Assembly (NCBI GenBank): GCA_020441345.1
Contig: JAGRMK010000312.1
Span: forward strand, 1-25,245
Origin: Paracoccaceae bacterium
GTDB taxonomy: Bacteria > Pseudomonadota > Alphaproteobacteria > Rhodobacterales > Rhodobacteraceae
Direction of reading: 5' to 3'
Length of the DNA: 25,245 nt
In this document: positions 14,872 through 23,260 of the stretch, piece by piece
Numbering within the stretch: the stretch's first letter is position 1
Layout: each line of letters starts with the position of its first letter
Notes under the pieces: model-generated
The model's database searches: none
What the model was told of the DNA's origin: nothing
Seen by the model: the letters and a program-made list of their open reading frames with translations, nothing else
Position numbers and translations under genes: made by a program

Positions 14872-17800
14872 ATGACGATCCAGACCCCGCCCAAGCGGCT
14901 AGAGATGACCCTCGCCGACCGCCTCAACCAGGACGAGGGTTGGGTCTATATGACGGGGATGCAGGCACTTGTCCGTCTGCCGATCCAGCAGGCCAGGCGC
15001 GACAAGGCGGCAGGGCTGAATACGGGTGGATATATCTCGGGCTATCGCGGCTCGCCCATCGGGCGCTATGACATGGAATTGTGGGCCGCCGAGACCGACC
15101 TGAAGGCGCATGGCATCGTCTTTCAGCCCGGCGTCAACGAGGATCTGGCCGCGACCGCCACATGGGGCGCGCAACAGGTCGGGCTGTTCCCCGGCGCCCG
15201 CGTCGATGGCGTGTTCTCAATCTGGTATGGCAAGGCCCCCGGCATGGATCGATCCATGGACCCGATCCGCCATGCAAACCTTGCGGGCACGAACGAAAAG
15301 GGTGGTACGCTGTTGCTGGTGGGCGACGATCACGGCGCGAAATCTTCGACCGTGGCCTGTTATTCGGACTACAACTTCGTTTCGGCCGGTGTTCCGCTGC
15401 TGGCTCCGGCCAATGCGCAAGAGGTGCTGGACTTCGGTCTGCACGGCATCGCGATGAGCCGTTACAGCGGCGCGCTGGTGGGCATGAAGCTGGTCACGGA
15501 CGTGGTCGAAGGGGGCGGATCGGTGCTGGTGTCGCCGGACAACCCGGCGATCACGCTGCCCGCGAAAACCGGCGCGCATCCTGGAATCAAGCCGTTTACC
15601 CCGATCCTGGAGCAGGAGCGCCTGCTTTACGATGTGCGGTTGAAGTTGGCGCTGACCTATGCCCGCGCGAACGGGCTGAACCGGATCAGCGGCGACGCCG
15701 GCGCGCGGATCGGCATCGTTGCCGCGGGCAAGGCCTGGCAGGATCTGGAACAAGCCCTGGCCACGATGGGCTATCGCGACGGCAAGCTTGGCACGATGCC
15801 GACGCGGGTGCTGAAGGTGGGCATGGTGTGGCCGCTGGACGATGCGGTGATCCGCACGTTCGCGCAGGGGCTGGAAACGATCATCGTCGTCGAGGAAAAA
15901 CGCCCGCTGCTTGAGGATCAGATCAAGGCGTTGCTCTATGGCACGGAGCACAGCCCGCGCCTGATCGGCAAGAGTTTTGGCGGCGCGCTCTATGCCGCGC
16001 AGACTGGCGATTGCGCCTTTCCCGCCATCGGCGAGATCGACCCTACCCTGATCACCCGTGTCGTGGCCCGCGCGCTGAATGAAACCGACCCGGCCTGTGG
16101 CGTCGCGTTGCCCAACCAGCCCGATCAACCCCCGTCCTTGTCTGGCGGCGGGGCGGTGCGCCCACCGGCGTTTTGCGCGGGCTGCCCGCACGGCCGTTCG
16201 ACCCAGGTGATCGATGGCAGCCGCGCCTTGGCGGGGATCGGCTGTCATACCATGGCGATGCTGCGGGATCCGATGAGAACCAACTCAGTCAGCCATATGG
16301 GCGGCGAGGGCGCCGGATGGTTGGGGCAGTTCCCGTTCACCGACGAAAAGCACGTCTTTGCCAATATGGGCGATGGCACCTATTTTCACTCTGGGCTGAT
16401 GGCAATCCGCGCGGCGGTCGCGGCCAAGGCACCGATCACCTACAAACTGCTGCACAACGGGTTCGTATCGATGACCGGCGGCCAACCTCATGACGGCGAG
16501 ATTTCGCCTGAAATGATGGTCGAACAGGTTCTGGCCGAAGGGGTCAGGCGCGTCGCGCTGGTGGCCGACGCGCCCGAGAAATACAGGGGCCGGTCGTTCG
16601 GTCCGGGCGTCACCGTGCACCCGCGCACAGAAATGGAGACGGTGCAGAAAGAGCTGCGCGCGATCCCCGAGGTGACGGTGCTGATCTACGATCAACCCTG
16701 CGCGACCGAGCGGCGGCGGCTGCGCAAACGCGGCAAATGGGCCGACCCGGACAAGCGGGCCTTTATCAATGCCGCCGTCTGCGAGGGCTGCGGCGATTGT
16801 TCCACCGTCTCGCAATGCATGGCCATCGAACCACTGGAAACCGACTTCGGCCGCAAGCGCCAGATCAACCAATCCTCGTGCAACAAGGATTTTTCCTGCG
16901 TCGAGGGGTTTTGCCCCTCCTTCGTCACCGTCTCGGGGGCTACGCCGCGCAGGGCACCGGCCTCGGGTGCGGCAATCGATGTCAGTCACTTGCCGATACC
17001 CGCGCATGCTCCGATCACGGGTTCCTGGGCGGTTCTGGTTTCGGGGATCGGTGGCGCCGGGGTGGTGACAGTGGGTCAGACCCTGGCCGTCGCCGCCCAT
17101 GCCGACGGGTATTATGCGTCAAACCTCGACATCACCGGGCTGGCGCAAAAATACGGTGCCGTGCATTCACATATCAAGATCGCGGCCAGCCCCGAACAGA
17201 TGCGCGCCACCCGCATCGCCACCGCCGAGGCCGACACCCTGATCGGTTGCGATCTCGTGGTTGCCGCCGGGGATGAGGCCCTGTCGAAGCTGAAGACAGA
17301 CGACGCGCTGGCCGTCACCGACACCACCGTCGTGCCCACCGCCGAGTTCTCCAAGAACCCCGACTGGCGGTTGAACGGCGACGAGCAACTGGCCCGTCTG
17401 ACACGGCTGTTGGGGGATCGGGCGCGTGGCCTGGACGCGCAGCGCATCGCCGAACAGGTGATGGGCGACCGCGTGTTTGCCAACATGCTGCTTATGGGTG
17501 CGGCCTGGCAACAGGGGGGAATCCCGCTGTCGATGGCAGCCATCGACCGCGCCATTGAATTGAACGGCGTGCAGATCGACCGCAACCGGCAGGCCTTTGC
17601 GCTGGGGCGGCTGGCCTATGCCGAGCCGCGGACCGTGGCCCGGATGTGCGCGCCGCAAGGGCCGGTCGATCTGGCATCCCACCGCAAGCAAAGCGTCGCG
17701 GATCTGGTCGCGCATCGGGCGCAGGCGCTGATTGCCTATCAGGGCGCTGCACTGAGCGACCGCTACACCGCGATGATGGCGCGGGTTCAGGCCGCCGGAT

Positions 17801-18339
17801 TGGACGAAGCCGGGCAGCGCGCCGTGGCGCAGGGCTATTACAAGCTGCTCGCAGTCAAGGACGAATGGGAGGTCGCGCGGCTGTTCACCCGCCCCGAGTT
17901 CCGGCAATCGCTGAAGGACACCTTCGATGGCGATCTGACCCTCACCTTCCATCTGGGCGCCTGGCCTTTTGGCGGCACCGACCGCAAGACCGGAAAACCC
18001 ATCAAGGGCCAGGCCGGGCCCTGGATGATGCGGGTTTTCGGCCTGATGGCGCGGATGCGCGGCCTGCGTGGCACGCTCCTCGATCCGTTCCGCAACACCG
18101 CCGAAGCTCGTCTCGCACGTCGGGTTCTGGCCGATTACGAGGCCGACATAGAGTTCGCGCTTGCTCATCTTTCTGCGGACACATCTGCGGGCACCGGGCC
18201 CCGGATCGCCGCGTTGCTGGCCTTGCCAGAGCAGATCCGCGGCTACGGCCCGGTTCGCGAACGCCACGTCGCGGCAGCCGAGACAAAGCGCCAGGCCCTG
18301 CGCACGAGCATCAGCATGCAAAAGGACGAGGCCGCGTGA
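14872..18339 (+). CDS. Indolepyruvate:ferredoxin oxidoreductase, fused alpha-beta form
   Basis: A 1155-residue enzyme of the fused IorA/IorB type, which oxidatively decarboxylates aryl pyruvates (from Trp, Phe, Tyr) to aryl-acyl-CoA with ferredoxin as acceptor. The N-terminal pyrimidine-binding domain has GGYISGYRGSPIGRYDMELW and FQPGVNEDLAATATWG. The thiamine-diphosphate site is at about residues 480-545 (GDGTYFHSGLMAIR, G500-D501-G502). Two cysteine groups for iron-sulfur clusters follow: C637, C640, C643, C649 and C670, C676, C681. The gamma/IorB domain starts near 717 (VLVSGIGGAGVVTVGQTLA), and residues about 930-1130 are the extra C-terminal domain found in aerobic proteobacterial forms. 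GGGAAA precedes the ATG. All motifs look intact. The exact aryl substrate is not proven. Confidence 0.93.
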   Translation: MTIQTPPKRLEMTLADRLNQDEGWVYMTGMQALVRLPIQQARRDKAAGLNTGGYISGYRGSPIGRYDMELWAAETDLKAHGIVFQPGVNEDLAATATWGAQQVGLFPGARVDGVFSIWYGKAPGMDRSMDPIRHANLAGTNEKGGTLLLVGDDHGAKSSTVACYSDYNFVSAGVPLLAPANAQEVLDFGLHGIAMSRYSGALVGMKLVTDVVEGGGSVLVSPDNPAITLPAKTGAHPGIKPFTPILEQERLLYDVRLKLALTYARANGLNRISGDAGARIGIVAAGKAWQDLEQALATMGYRDGKLGTMPTRVLKVGMVWPLDDAVIRTFAQGLETIIVVEEKRPLLEDQIKALLYGTEHSPRLIGKSFGGALYAAQTGDCAFPAIGEIDPTLITRVVARALNETDPACGVALPNQPDQPPSLSGGGAVRPPAFCAGCPHGRSTQVIDGSRALAGIGCHTMAMLRDPMRTNSVSHMGGEGAGWLGQFPFTDEKHVFANMGDGTYFHSGLMAIRAAVAAKAPITYKLLHNGFVSMTGGQPHDGEISPEMMVEQVLAEGVRRVALVADAPEKYRGRSFGPGVTVHPRTEMETVQKELRAIPEVTVLIYDQPCATERRRLRKRGKWADPDKRAFINAAVCEGCGDCSTVSQCMAIEPLETDFGRKRQINQSSCNKDFSCVEGFCPSFVTVSGATPRRAPASGAAIDVSHLPIPAHAPITGSWAVLVSGIGGAGVVTVGQTLAVAAHADGYYASNLDITGLAQKYGAVHSHIKIAASPEQMRATRIATAEADTLIGCDLVVAAGDEALSKLKTDDALAVTDTTVVPTAEFSKNPDWRLNGDEQLARLTRLLGDRARGLDAQRIAEQVMGDRVFANMLLMGAAWQQGGIPLSMAAIDRAIELNGVQIDRNRQAFALGRLAYAEPRTVARMCAPQGPVDLASHRKQSVADLVAHRAQALIAYQGAALSDRYTAMMARVQAAGLDEAGQRAVAQGYYKLLAVKDEWEVARLFTRPEFRQSLKDTFDGDLTLTFHLGAWPFGGTDRKTGKPIKGQAGPWMMRVFGLMARMRGLRGTLLDPFRNTAEARLARRVLADYEADIEFALAHLSADTSAGTGPRIAALLALPEQIRGYGPVRERHVAAAETKRQALRTSISMQKDEAA

Positions 18340-18380
18340 CCGATACGGAAATATTCCTTTGGCCGAGTTTCGGGGCGGAT

Positions 18381-18450
18381 AATCAACCTTTGATTGCACC
18401 GCCGCAATGATTGTGCCTTGATGGAAAATGGACTAGCACTGCCCTGATTG
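18381..18450. promoter_or_regulatory. Repeat-rich upstream region of galU
   Basis: The 140-base gap before galU is richer in A+T than its surroundings. It holds a perfect dyad AATCAA-CCT-TTGATT (18381-18395) and three copies of TGATTG (18391, 18408 and 18445), the first two with similar following bases (CACC and TGCC). This pattern suggests binding sites for a regulator of the nucleotide-sugar genes. No promoter hexamer pair is convincing. The role is inferred. Confidence 0.35.
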
Positions 18451-18479
18451 GACGGTCGGAAAGTCACTGAGGGTAAATC

Positions 18480-19409
18480 ATGCCAGTCATTCGCAAGGCC
18501 GTATTTCCAGTCGCCGGTCTCGGGACACGCTTTTTGCCGGCAACCAAGGCGATGCCGAAAGAGCTGCTGCCGATCATCGACAAACCGATCGTGCAATACG
18601 CCGTCGAAGAGGCGATCGCGGCCGGGATCACCGATCTGGTCTTTGTGACCGGCCGCGCCAAGCGGGCAATCGGCGACCATTTCGACGCCAATCTGGAGCT
18701 CGAGATGCAGTTGGCCGCGAAAGGCCAGCATGAGGTGCGCGACATGGTCCGCAACATCGTGCCGCCGGGCGTCAATTGCATCTTTATCCGCCAGCCCGAA
18801 CCCAAAGGGTTGGGCGACGCGGTGCTGTGCGCGGCTCCGGCCATCGGAGATGCCCCCTTTGCCGTTCTTCTGGCCGATGATCTGATGAAAGGGGCGCTGC
18901 TGCCAACCGCGCAACTGGTTGCGGCTTATGACCGCGCGCCCGGCACCTATCTGTCGGTCATCGAGGTCGCGCAAGAGGATGTGCGCAAATACGGCATCGT
19001 GCGCCCTGGTCCGGTGGATGCCGATGGCATACTCACGGTTGCCGGTCTGGTCGAGAAGCCGACGGCGGAAACCGCGCCCTCGCGGATCGCGTCGATGGGG
19101 CGCTATGTCTTTGGCCCCGATGTGTTCGACGTGCTGCGGCGTCTGGGGCCGGGCGCCGGCGGCGAGATCCAGCTCGCCGACGCCATCGATCAGATGGCCG
19201 GCGCAGGTCTGGTGCGGGCGCTGCCGATGGCTGCGCGACGCTACGACTGCGGGTCGAAGTTCGGCTATCTGGAGGCCATCGTCGATCACGCGCTTGGCCA
19301 CGAGGAATTTCGTGAACGGTTCCTGATCCTGATGCGCGACCGGCTCAATCAGTCCGACGCCGTGGCCGCGGGACCGGGCGCGGACCCGTCGGCCCGCAAG
19401 ACGGGCTGA
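18480..19409 (+). CDS. galU: UTP--glucose-1-phosphate uridylyltransferase
   Basis: A 309-residue cytoplasmic enzyme that makes UDP-glucose from UTP and glucose 1-phosphate. The nucleotide-binding signature FPVAGLGTRFLPATKAMPKELLPI spans about residues 9-32, KPIVQYAVEEA follows, and the acidic metal site is LLADDLM near 129-135. The EKPTAETAPS and AARRYDCGSKFGYLEA segments are typical of bacterial GalU rather than of glucose-1-phosphate thymidylyltransferases. GAGGG lies 8 bases before the ATG. It feeds both ugd (UDP-GlcA) and the adjacent galE (6 bases downstream), so galU-galE is a two-gene unit for UDP-hexoses. Confidence 0.97.
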   Translation: MPVIRKAVFPVAGLGTRFLPATKAMPKELLPIIDKPIVQYAVEEAIAAGITDLVFVTGRAKRAIGDHFDANLELEMQLAAKGQHEVRDMVRNIVPPGVNCIFIRQPEPKGLGDAVLCAAPAIGDAPFAVLLADDLMKGALLPTAQLVAAYDRAPGTYLSVIEVAQEDVRKYGIVRPGPVDADGILTVAGLVEKPTAETAPSRIASMGRYVFGPDVFDVLRRLGPGAGGEIQLADAIDQMAGAGLVRALPMAARRYDCGSKFGYLEAIVDHALGHEEFRERFLILMRDRLNQSDAVAAGPGADPSARKTG

Positions 19410-19415
19410 GCAGGC

Positions 19416-20408
19416 ATGGCGGAGGCGCGGCACGTTCTGGTCACCGGCGGCGCAGGCTATATCGGCGCGCATGCCTGCAAGGTTCTGGCTCAGCGGGGCT
19501 ACGTGCCGGTCACGGTCGACAACCTGTCGACGGGTTGGGCACAGGCGGTGAAATTCGGCCCCTTGGAACAGATCGACCTGATGGACCGGGCCGCGCTGGA
19601 TACGGTTTTTGCCCGTTACCGGCCGGTCGCGGTGATGCATTTCGCGGCCTTCAGCCTGGTCGGCGAGGCGATGTCTGACCCGGGCAAATACTGGCGCAAC
19701 AATGTGCTGGGCTCTCTGACCCTGATCGAGGCGGCGGTCGCGGCCGGGTGCCTGGACCTTGTGTTTTCATCGACCTGCGCGACCTATGGCGAACAGGACG
19801 GCGTGATCCTGACCGAGGACACGGCCCAGATGCCTCTGAACGCTTATGGCTCGTCGAAAAAGGCAATCGAGGACATGCTGCGCGATTTCGGTGCCAGCCA
19901 CGGATTGCGCCACGTGATCTTTCGCTATTTCAACGTGGCAGGTTCTGACCCGGACTGCGAAATCGGTGAATGCCACAGGCCGGAAACGCATCTCATCCCG
20001 GTTATGCTGGAGGCAATCGACGGCCAACGACCCGAATTGGTGATCCATGGCACCGATTACCCGACTTTCGACGGCACCTGTGTGCGCGATTATGTGCATG
20101 TTCTGGACCTTGCCGAGGCGCATGCCCTGGGCCTGGAATGGCTATTGGCGGGCAAAGGCAGCCGGGTGTTCAACCTGGGCTCGGGGGTCGGGTTTTCCGT
20201 GCGTGAGGTAATCGGCCATGCGCGCGCAGCAACCGGGAAACCGGTGCCGCACCGCTTTGGCCCTCGCCGCGAGGGCGATGCGGTCAGTCTGGTCTCCGGC
20301 AGCAAGCGCGCGCTGGTAGAACTGGGATGGGCACCCGCGCGGTCCTCGCTCAAGATCATGATCCGCGATGCCTGGGCCTGGCACAAAACCGGCGGGTACT
20401 CGGGATGA
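19416..20408 (+). CDS. galE: UDP-glucose 4-epimerase
   Basis: A 330-residue short-chain dehydrogenase/reductase that interconverts UDP-glucose and UDP-galactose using bound NAD. The NAD loop VTGGAGYIGAHA is at residues 9-20; VDNLSTG follows as in GalE; the catalytic pair is Y144 and K148 in AYGSSK, with the Ser/Thr of SSTCATYG near 124; RYFNVAGSDP and HRPETHLIP are standard GalE segments. The late CVRDYVHVLDLAEAH motif is also diagnostic. It begins 6 bases after galU with a GAGCAGG ribosome site. It supplies UDP-Gal to the mutase glf, the next gene. Substrate could extend to N-acetylated sugars, which the sequence does not settle. Confidence 0.95.
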   Translation: MAEARHVLVTGGAGYIGAHACKVLAQRGYVPVTVDNLSTGWAQAVKFGPLEQIDLMDRAALDTVFARYRPVAVMHFAAFSLVGEAMSDPGKYWRNNVLGSLTLIEAAVAAGCLDLVFSSTCATYGEQDGVILTEDTAQMPLNAYGSSKKAIEDMLRDFGASHGLRHVIFRYFNVAGSDPDCEIGECHRPETHLIPVMLEAIDGQRPELVIHGTDYPTFDGTCVRDYVHVLDLAEAHALGLEWLLAGKGSRVFNLGSGVGFSVREVIGHARAATGKPVPHRFGPRREGDAVSLVSGSKRALVELGWAPARSSLKIMIRDAWAWHKTGGYSG

Positions 20409-20423
20409 CTCCGCGCGCAGGCA

Positions 20424-20452
20424 TTGCTCCTGCTTTCGAGGCAGCCTAAACC
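20424..20452 (+). promoter_or_regulatory. Possible promoter of glf
   Basis: TTGCTC and TAAACC with a 17-base spacer lie in the 110-base gap between galE and glf, about 67 bases before the glf ATG. The spacing is optimal and the hexamers are fair. Support is by eye only. Confidence 0.3.
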
Positions 20453-20518
20453 TGAGCCGATGGGGTAACGCCTGCGTCCGGGCCGGATGGCGGCAACACG
20501 AGAAGTGACGATACGGAA

Positions 20519-21682
20519 ATGACCCAGGGACAGGTGTTGATAGTCGGCGCGGGGTTGTCCGGGGCGGTCATCGCAAGGCACCTGGCCGAGGCGGGATACG
20601 CGGTCAGGGTCATCGACAGCCGGGCACATGTCGCCGGCAATTGCCATACCGAGCGCGATGCGGAAACCGGCGTGCAGGTCCATGTCTATGGCCCGCATAT
20701 CTTTCACACCGATGACGAAGCCGTCTGGCGCTACGTCAACCGCTTCGCCCGTTTTCGCCACTTCAAGAACCAGGTCAAGGCAACCTGCGGCGGCGCGGTC
20801 TATTCAATGCCGATCAACTTGCACACGATCAACCAGTTCTACGGCAAGACGATGCGCCCCGCCGAGGCGCGGGCGTTTCTGGAAACCCTGACCGACAGAA
20901 CCATCTCCGACCCGCAAACCTTCGAGGACCAGGCGCTGAGCCTCGTCGGACCGGAACTCTATGAGGCGTTTCTGAAGGGATACACCGAAAAGCAATGGGG
21001 ATGCCCACCGTCGCATTTGCCCGCGTCGATCCTCAGGCGGCTGCCGGTGCGCTTCACTTATGACGACAACTACTATTTCCACCAGTTCCAGGGCATGCCG
21101 GAAGAGGGCTATACGCCGATGGTGGCGGCGATCCTCGATCATCCCGATATCGAGCTGTCGCTTGGCACGCCCTTCACGCCGGACCTGGCGAAAGACGCCG
21201 CGCATGTTTTCTGGTCTGGCTCGCTGGACGGGTATTTCAATTTCCGCCTTGGTCGCCTTGGCTATCGGACGCTCGACTTCGAACGGTTCACCGAAACCGG
21301 CGACCACCAGGGCTGCGCGGTGATGAATTATTCCGATACCGAGGTGCCCTATACCCGCGTTACCGAGCACAAGCATTTCGCGCCCTGGGAACGCCACGAA
21401 GGGACGGTGTGCTATCGCGAATACGTGCGCGCGGCAGAACCCGGTGACATCCCTTATTACCCGCTTCGCCTTGCGCAGGAACGCGCCCTGCTGACCGATT
21501 ACGTGGCGCTGGCCGAGACCTGCACAGGGGTGACATTTGTCGGACGGCTGGGAACCTATCGCTATATCGACATGGATGTCACCATCCGCGAGGCGCTGGA
21601 CGCCGCGGCGGCTTTTGTCGGGCGTGGTGGCAAGCTGCCGTCTTTCTGCGTTGACCCGCTGACGGGGATGCGCCGGGTCTGA
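20519..21682 (+). CDS. glf: UDP-galactopyranose mutase
   Basis: A 387-residue flavoenzyme that converts UDP-galactopyranose to UDP-galactofuranose, the donor for Galf in bacterial surface glycans. The FAD-binding motif VLIVGAGLSGAVIARHLAE is at about residues 6-24. YGPHIFHTDDEAVW near 59-72, SMPINLHTINQFYG near 97-110, and KGYTEKQWG near 153-161 are diagnostic of bacterial mutases, and the late LGTYRYIDMDVTI keeps the conserved Arg and Tyr. The start is set by the FAD motif; the bases before it give no good ribosome site (GAGAAG is about 14 bases away). It takes its substrate from galE just upstream. Its presence strongly implies a galactofuranose-containing glycan. Confidence 0.97.
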   Translation: MTQGQVLIVGAGLSGAVIARHLAEAGYAVRVIDSRAHVAGNCHTERDAETGVQVHVYGPHIFHTDDEAVWRYVNRFARFRHFKNQVKATCGGAVYSMPINLHTINQFYGKTMRPAEARAFLETLTDRTISDPQTFEDQALSLVGPELYEAFLKGYTEKQWGCPPSHLPASILRRLPVRFTYDDNYYFHQFQGMPEEGYTPMVAAILDHPDIELSLGTPFTPDLAKDAAHVFWSGSLDGYFNFRLGRLGYRTLDFERFTETGDHQGCAVMNYSDTEVPYTRVTEHKHFAPWERHEGTVCYREYVRAAEPGDIPYYPLRLAQERALLTDYVALAETCTGVTFVGRLGTYRYIDMDVTIREALDAAAAFVGRGGKLPSFCVDPLTGMRRV

Positions 21683-21817
21683 CGGGTGGCAAAGGCCCTG
21701 CGGGGGGCGTCCGGTCTTGTTCCTATTTGGCGGCAGACCGGCCAAGCACCTTGCAACTTCAGGCCGAATATCGCAGTCAACCAATCAGTATTTTCTGCGC
21801 CGAGCGAGGTTTTTTTC

Positions 21818-23260
21818 ATGACGATTCATCCAGTCCTGTTGTGTGGCGGCTCTGGCACCCGGCTTTGGCCCTTGTCGCGAAAGTCCTATCCAAAGCAGTT
21901 TTCATCGCTGACCGGCGACGAAAGCCTGTTCCAAGCTTCGGCCCGGCGGCTACGGGGCGACGGGTTCGCGGCCCCGGTGGTTGTGACAGGTGCCGATTTC
22001 CGGTTCATCGTCACCGAGCAACTCGCCGCGGTCGAGGTGTCACCCGCCGCGATCCTGATTGAGCCCGAGGCCCGCAATACCGCACCCGCCATTCTGGCCG
22101 CGGCGCTGACCGTGAAGGCGCGCGACCCCGAGGCCCTGGTTCTGATCGCGCCCTCGGATCACGTCATCCCCGATGCAAAGCGGTTCCGCGCCGCGGTGCA
22201 GGCCGCCGCGCCCACTGCAGCGGCTGGAAACCTGGTGACGTTCGGCATTCGCCCGGACCGCCCCGAGACCGGCTATGGATGGCTTGAGCTGTCGACCGAC
22301 CCGTCTGAAGATTTCGCGCCCGTAGCACAGCCCCTTGCACGGTTTGTCGAAAAACCCGACCTGGAAACGGCGCGGACGATGCTGGACGGTGGCCGCCATC
22401 TGTGGAACGCCGGGATCTTCCTGTTCTCGGCCGATGCGCTGATTGCCGCCTTTGCCGCGCTGCAACCGGCCATGCTGGACCAGGCCCGCGCGGCGGTGGA
22501 CGACGCCGCTCTGGACCTGGGGTTCACCCGACTGGCACCGGGCCCCTGGGCGCTGCTCGACGACATCTCGATCGACTATGCGGTGATGGAAAAAGCCCCC
22601 AACCTCAGCGTTGTGCCCTATGGTGGCGTCTGGTCCGATCTGGGCGGCTGGGACGCGGTCTGGCGCGACTCGGGCCCCGACGGCAAGGGCGTCGTCACGC
22701 ATGGCCCCGCGACCGCCATCGACTGTGCCGACACGCTGCTGCGCTCCGAAGCCGAGAGCCTGCAAGTCGTCGGCATCGGGTTGCAGGATATCGTGGCCGT
22801 GGCCATGCCCGACGCCGTTCTGATCGCGCACAAGGACCGCGCGCAAGATGTCAAGAAAGCCGTTGCCGCACTCAAGGCCAAGGGCGCCGCACAGGCCGAA
22901 ACCTTTCCTCGCGACCATCGCCCCTGGGGCTGGTTCGAAAGCCTCGTGGTCGGCGACCGGTTCCAGGTCAAGCGCATTGTCGTGCACCCCGGCGCGGCGC
23001 TGAGCCTGCAATCCCACCACCACCGCGCCGAACACTGGATCGTGGTCGAAGGCACGGCCAAGGTCACCATCGACGATCAGGTGAAACTGGTGACCGAAAA
23101 CCAGTCGGTTTATATCCCGCTGGGCGCTGTGCACCGGATGGAGAACCCCGGCAAGGTGCCGATGGTCCTGATCGAGGTGCAGACCGGGAGTTATCTGGGC
23201 GAAGACGACATCATCCGGTACGAAGATGTCTATTCCCGTGGCCAGGGGGCAAAAGGCTGA
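21818..23260 (+). CDS. manC: Mannose-1-phosphate guanylyltransferase / mannose-6-phosphate isomerase
   Basis: A 480-residue bifunctional type II PMI/GMP enzyme that makes GDP-mannose and can also interconvert fructose 6-phosphate and mannose 6-phosphate. The N-terminal nucleotidyltransferase has LLCGGSGTRLWPLSRKSYPKQ (about residues 8-27) and FVEKPD; the isomerase part is a cupin from about residue 367 (HRPWGWFESL), with metal-binding residues in QSHHHRAEHW (398-407) and IPLGAVHRMENPG. GAGG lies about 8-10 bases before the ATG; an upstream frame extension of 44 codons has no ManC-like sequence and was left out. Its stop overlaps the phosphomannomutase start by one base (TGATG), so the two are coupled. 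Confidence 0.96.
   Translation: MTIHPVLLCGGSGTRLWPLSRKSYPKQFSSLTGDESLFQASARRLRGDGFAAPVVVTGADFRFIVTEQLAAVEVSPAAILIEPEARNTAPAILAAALTVKARDPEALVLIAPSDHVIPDAKRFRAAVQAAAPTAAAGNLVTFGIRPDRPETGYGWLELSTDPSEDFAPVAQPLARFVEKPDLETARTMLDGGRHLWNAGIFLFSADALIAAFAALQPAMLDQARAAVDDAALDLGFTRLAPGPWALLDDISIDYAVMEKAPNLSVVPYGGVWSDLGGWDAVWRDSGPDGKGVVTHGPATAIDCADTLLRSEAESLQVVGIGLQDIVAVAMPDAVLIAHKDRAQDVKKAVAALKAKGAAQAETFPRDHRPWGWFESLVVGDRFQVKRIVVHPGAALSLQSHHHRAEHWIVVEGTAKVTIDDQVKLVTENQSVYIPLGAVHRMENPGKVPMVLIEVQTGSYLGEDDIIRYEDVYSRGQGAKG

Noticed and set aside
18336..18352. Similar strings GTGAC(C)GATACGGAAAT at 18336-18352 and 20505-20520
   Set aside because: One follows the ior stop and the other runs into the glf start; the contexts differ and the shared core is only 11 bases, so chance is the simplest explanation.
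18351..18361. Possible terminator after the indolepyruvate oxidoreductase gene around GGAA-ATA-TTCC
   Set aside because: The stem is only four pairs with a three-base loop and no strong T-run; not enough to call.
20430..20446. Small CTGC/GCAG hairpin after galE as a terminator
   Set aside because: Four base pairs only and no T-run; it overlaps the better-supported promoter spacing for glf.
21686..21817. N-terminal extension of manC by 44 codons
   Set aside because: The extension has no ManC-like residues, and ATG 21818 has a ribosome site and gives the standard family N-terminus.
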